DNA from: Rubrobacteraceae bacterium
GTDB lineage: Bacteria; Actinomycetota; Rubrobacteria; Rubrobacterales; Rubrobacteraceae
Assembly (NCBI GenBank): GCA_023511405.1
Contig: JAIMBO010000017.1
Span: 1-32,914, forward strand
Direction of reading: 5' to 3'
DNA: 32,914 nt
This document shows positions 31,742-32,914 of the stretch, in pieces (the stretch's first letter is position 1; each line of letters begins with the position of its first letter). The position numbers and the translations under genes are program-made. The notes under the pieces are model-generated. The model did no database searches. It had not been told where the DNA came from and saw only the letters and a program-made list of their open reading frames with translations.

Positions 31742-32914
31742 ATGCGATCGAAGACATCCATCCTTCTTGCTCTCTGTGCGGCGGTCGTATGCCTCACCGC
31801 CGGCAGCCACCCGGTCGGGGCCCGGCAGCAGGGCACCGCGGCCCGGACGATCTCCGGTGAGGTGAGCGCGGCCTCGCACCGCTACGGCGTGCCGGAGAGG
31901 CTGCTTCTGGCGATGGGTTACGTCAACACCCGCTGGGAGACCCCGCCGCCGAGCCCGTACCGGAAGGGCGACCCGGAGGCGAGGGGAACCTTCGGGGTGA
32001 TGCAGCTCGCCGACAACCCCTACCAGCACACCCTGCGGCTGGCATCGAGGATCACCGGGATCTCCCAAAAGCGCCTCGAGCAGAACCGAACGGCGAACGT
32101 GATGGGGGCCGCGGCGGTCCTCTCCCGCTACGCCGGCAGGCCAAGACCGCAGAACATAAACGGCTGGCGCGGAGCCGTGGCGCGCTACGGGGGCGGCGAG
32201 GCGTACGCCGAGCAGGTCTACCAGACGCTCAGACAGGGAGCGAGCACGAGGACTTCCTCGGGCGAGAGGGTCGTCGTCCCCCGGACGCCGGGGGCACGGG
32301 CACCCCAGGCCTCCTACGCTCCCTCGGCGGTGCGGGCGGACTACGCCCGGGCCCGCTGGTACGGGACCAACGGGAACAACTTCACCCCCGCGAACCGGCC
32401 TCATGACCTGAGGATAAACAGGATAATAATCCACGTCACGCAGGGCTCGTGGGCCTCGGCGATAAACTGGTTCAAAGATCCGAACGCCCAGGTCTCGGCC
32501 CACTACGTCATCCGCTCGAAGGATGGCTACGTCGCCCAGTCGGTGAGGGAGAAGAACATCGCCTGGCACGCGGCCAACTGGAACTACAACCAGCACTCCA
32601 TCGGCATCGAGCACGAGGGGTACATCAACGACCCCAAGTGGTTCACGGATGCGATGTACCGCTCCTCGGCGAGGCTGGTCGCCCACCTGTGCCGCAAGTA
32701 CCACATCCCGATCGACCGCAAGCACATAATCGGGCACAACCAGGTTCCCGGGGCAGACCACCGGGACCCGGGACCCTACTGGAACTGGAAGAAGTACATG
32801 CGCTACGTTCGACACTACGCCGGGGCGAAGAGAAAGCTCGTCTACCAGCAGGTGGTGGACAACGCCTCGGGCCGCTTCCAGGCCTCTAAAAACTGGTACT
32901 ACAACACCTGGAAC
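31742..32914 (+). CDS. Secreted N-acetylmuramoyl-L-alanine amidase, 3' end outside window
   Basis: 391 codons present, open to the right edge. ATG 31742 is 6 bases after GGAGG (31731-31735). Residues 1-27 are a signal peptide (basic start, SILLALCAAVVCL core). Residues 36-165 are a lysozyme/SLT-like domain found ahead of many actinobacterial amidases (GTFGVMQLADNP), but the expected catalytic Glu position reads YVNTRW, so it may only bind glycan. The Amidase_2 domain covers about 222-345, with Zn ligands His231 (IIIHVTQGS), His332 (IIGHNQVPG) and Asp342 (RDPGP), and Glu290 in IGIEHEG. It cleaves the bond between muramic acid and L-alanine in peptidoglycan. From about 366 a new domain begins (VVDNASGRFQASKNW) that resembles golvesin/Xly-type C-terminal domains and is cut by the window. 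Confidence 0.9.
   Translation, partial: MRSKTSILLALCAAVVCLTAGSHPVGARQQGTAARTISGEVSAASHRYGVPERLLLAMGYVNTRWETPPPSPYRKGDPEARGTFGVMQLADNPYQHTLRLASRITGISQKRLEQNRTANVMGAAAVLSRYAGRPRPQNINGWRGAVARYGGGEAYAEQVYQTLRQGASTRTSSGERVVVPRTPGARAPQASYAPSAVRADYARARWYGTNGNNFTPANRPHDLRINRIIIHVTQGSWASAINWFKDPNAQVSAHYVIRSKDGYVAQSVREKNIAWHAANWNYNQHSIGIEHEGYINDPKWFTDAMYRSSARLVAHLCRKYHIPIDRKHIIGHNQVPGADHRDPGPYWNWKKYMRYVRHYAGAKRKLVYQQVVDNASGRFQASKNWYYNTWN

Overview
The window looks like a stretch of chromosome from a high-GC actinobacterium, most probably Rubrobacter or a close relative. This is inferred from roughly two-thirds G+C, frequent ATA and AGG codons despite that GC content, many GTG/TTG starts with strong GGAGG-type ribosome binding sites, tight gene packing, and the mix of a plant/cyanobacterial-type UDP-sulfoquinovose synthase with actinobacterial envelope enzymes. 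I see no tRNA, rRNA, CRISPR array, transposase or integrase. Genes are cut at both ends: a PLP enzyme at the left and a cell-wall amidase at the right.

Region 1 (1-7.3 kb) is catabolic. A cysteine-synthase-family enzyme, a GcvT/DmdA-like tetrahydrofolate methyltransferase and a monomeric sarcosine-oxidase-like flavoenzyme run on the plus strand. They converge on a minus-strand ROK regulator followed by a CUT2-type ABC importer (Tat lipoprotein, permease, single-domain ATPase). The two groups meet in a hairpin whose loop holds parts of both stop codons. The likely theme is uptake and oxidative demethylation or one-carbon use, with the substrate unknown.

Region 2 (7.5-16.2 kb) is envelope glycan or glycolipid synthesis: a PIG-V-like mannosyltransferase, a large GT-C-like membrane protein, UDP-sulfoquinovose synthase translationally coupled to a DUF2304-GT2 fusion, a flippase, a sugar-nucleotide epimerase and a Nudix hydrolase that seems to start at CTG.

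Region 3 (16.2-19.5 kb) holds a degenerate cis-prenyltransferase (UppS-like pseudoenzyme), the remnant of an LLM-class oxidoreductase, and a 2-oxoacid/acetoin dehydrogenase operon of E1 alpha, E1 beta and a free-standing lipoyl-domain protein.

Region 4 (19.5-24.6 kb) is regulatory: a primary-like sigma factor with a coupled small membrane protein, an acetate/succinate-type transporter, a soluble PAS histidine kinase with an OmpR-type regulator, and a PAP2 phosphatase. Region 5 (24.6-31.6 kb) returns to the envelope: a GT28/MGDG-synthase-like enzyme fused to an apparently dead deacetylase domain, an active polysaccharide deacetylase, a DMT transporter, GtrA, dTDP-rhamnose reductase and two glycosyltransferases. 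The window ends in a secreted amidase.

The most notable unexplained signal is a family of operator-like arrays, each with four 7-bp units at about 11-bp spacing. They lie upstream of the UppS-like gene, the sigma factor, the transporter and the phosphatase, with a weaker two-unit version before gtrA. Their geometry is that of PHO boxes bound by PhoB/PhoP-type regulators, and the window itself encodes such a regulator. With sulfolipid- and glycolipid-type enzymes nearby, this suggests, but does not prove, a phosphate-starvation or envelope-remodelling regulon.
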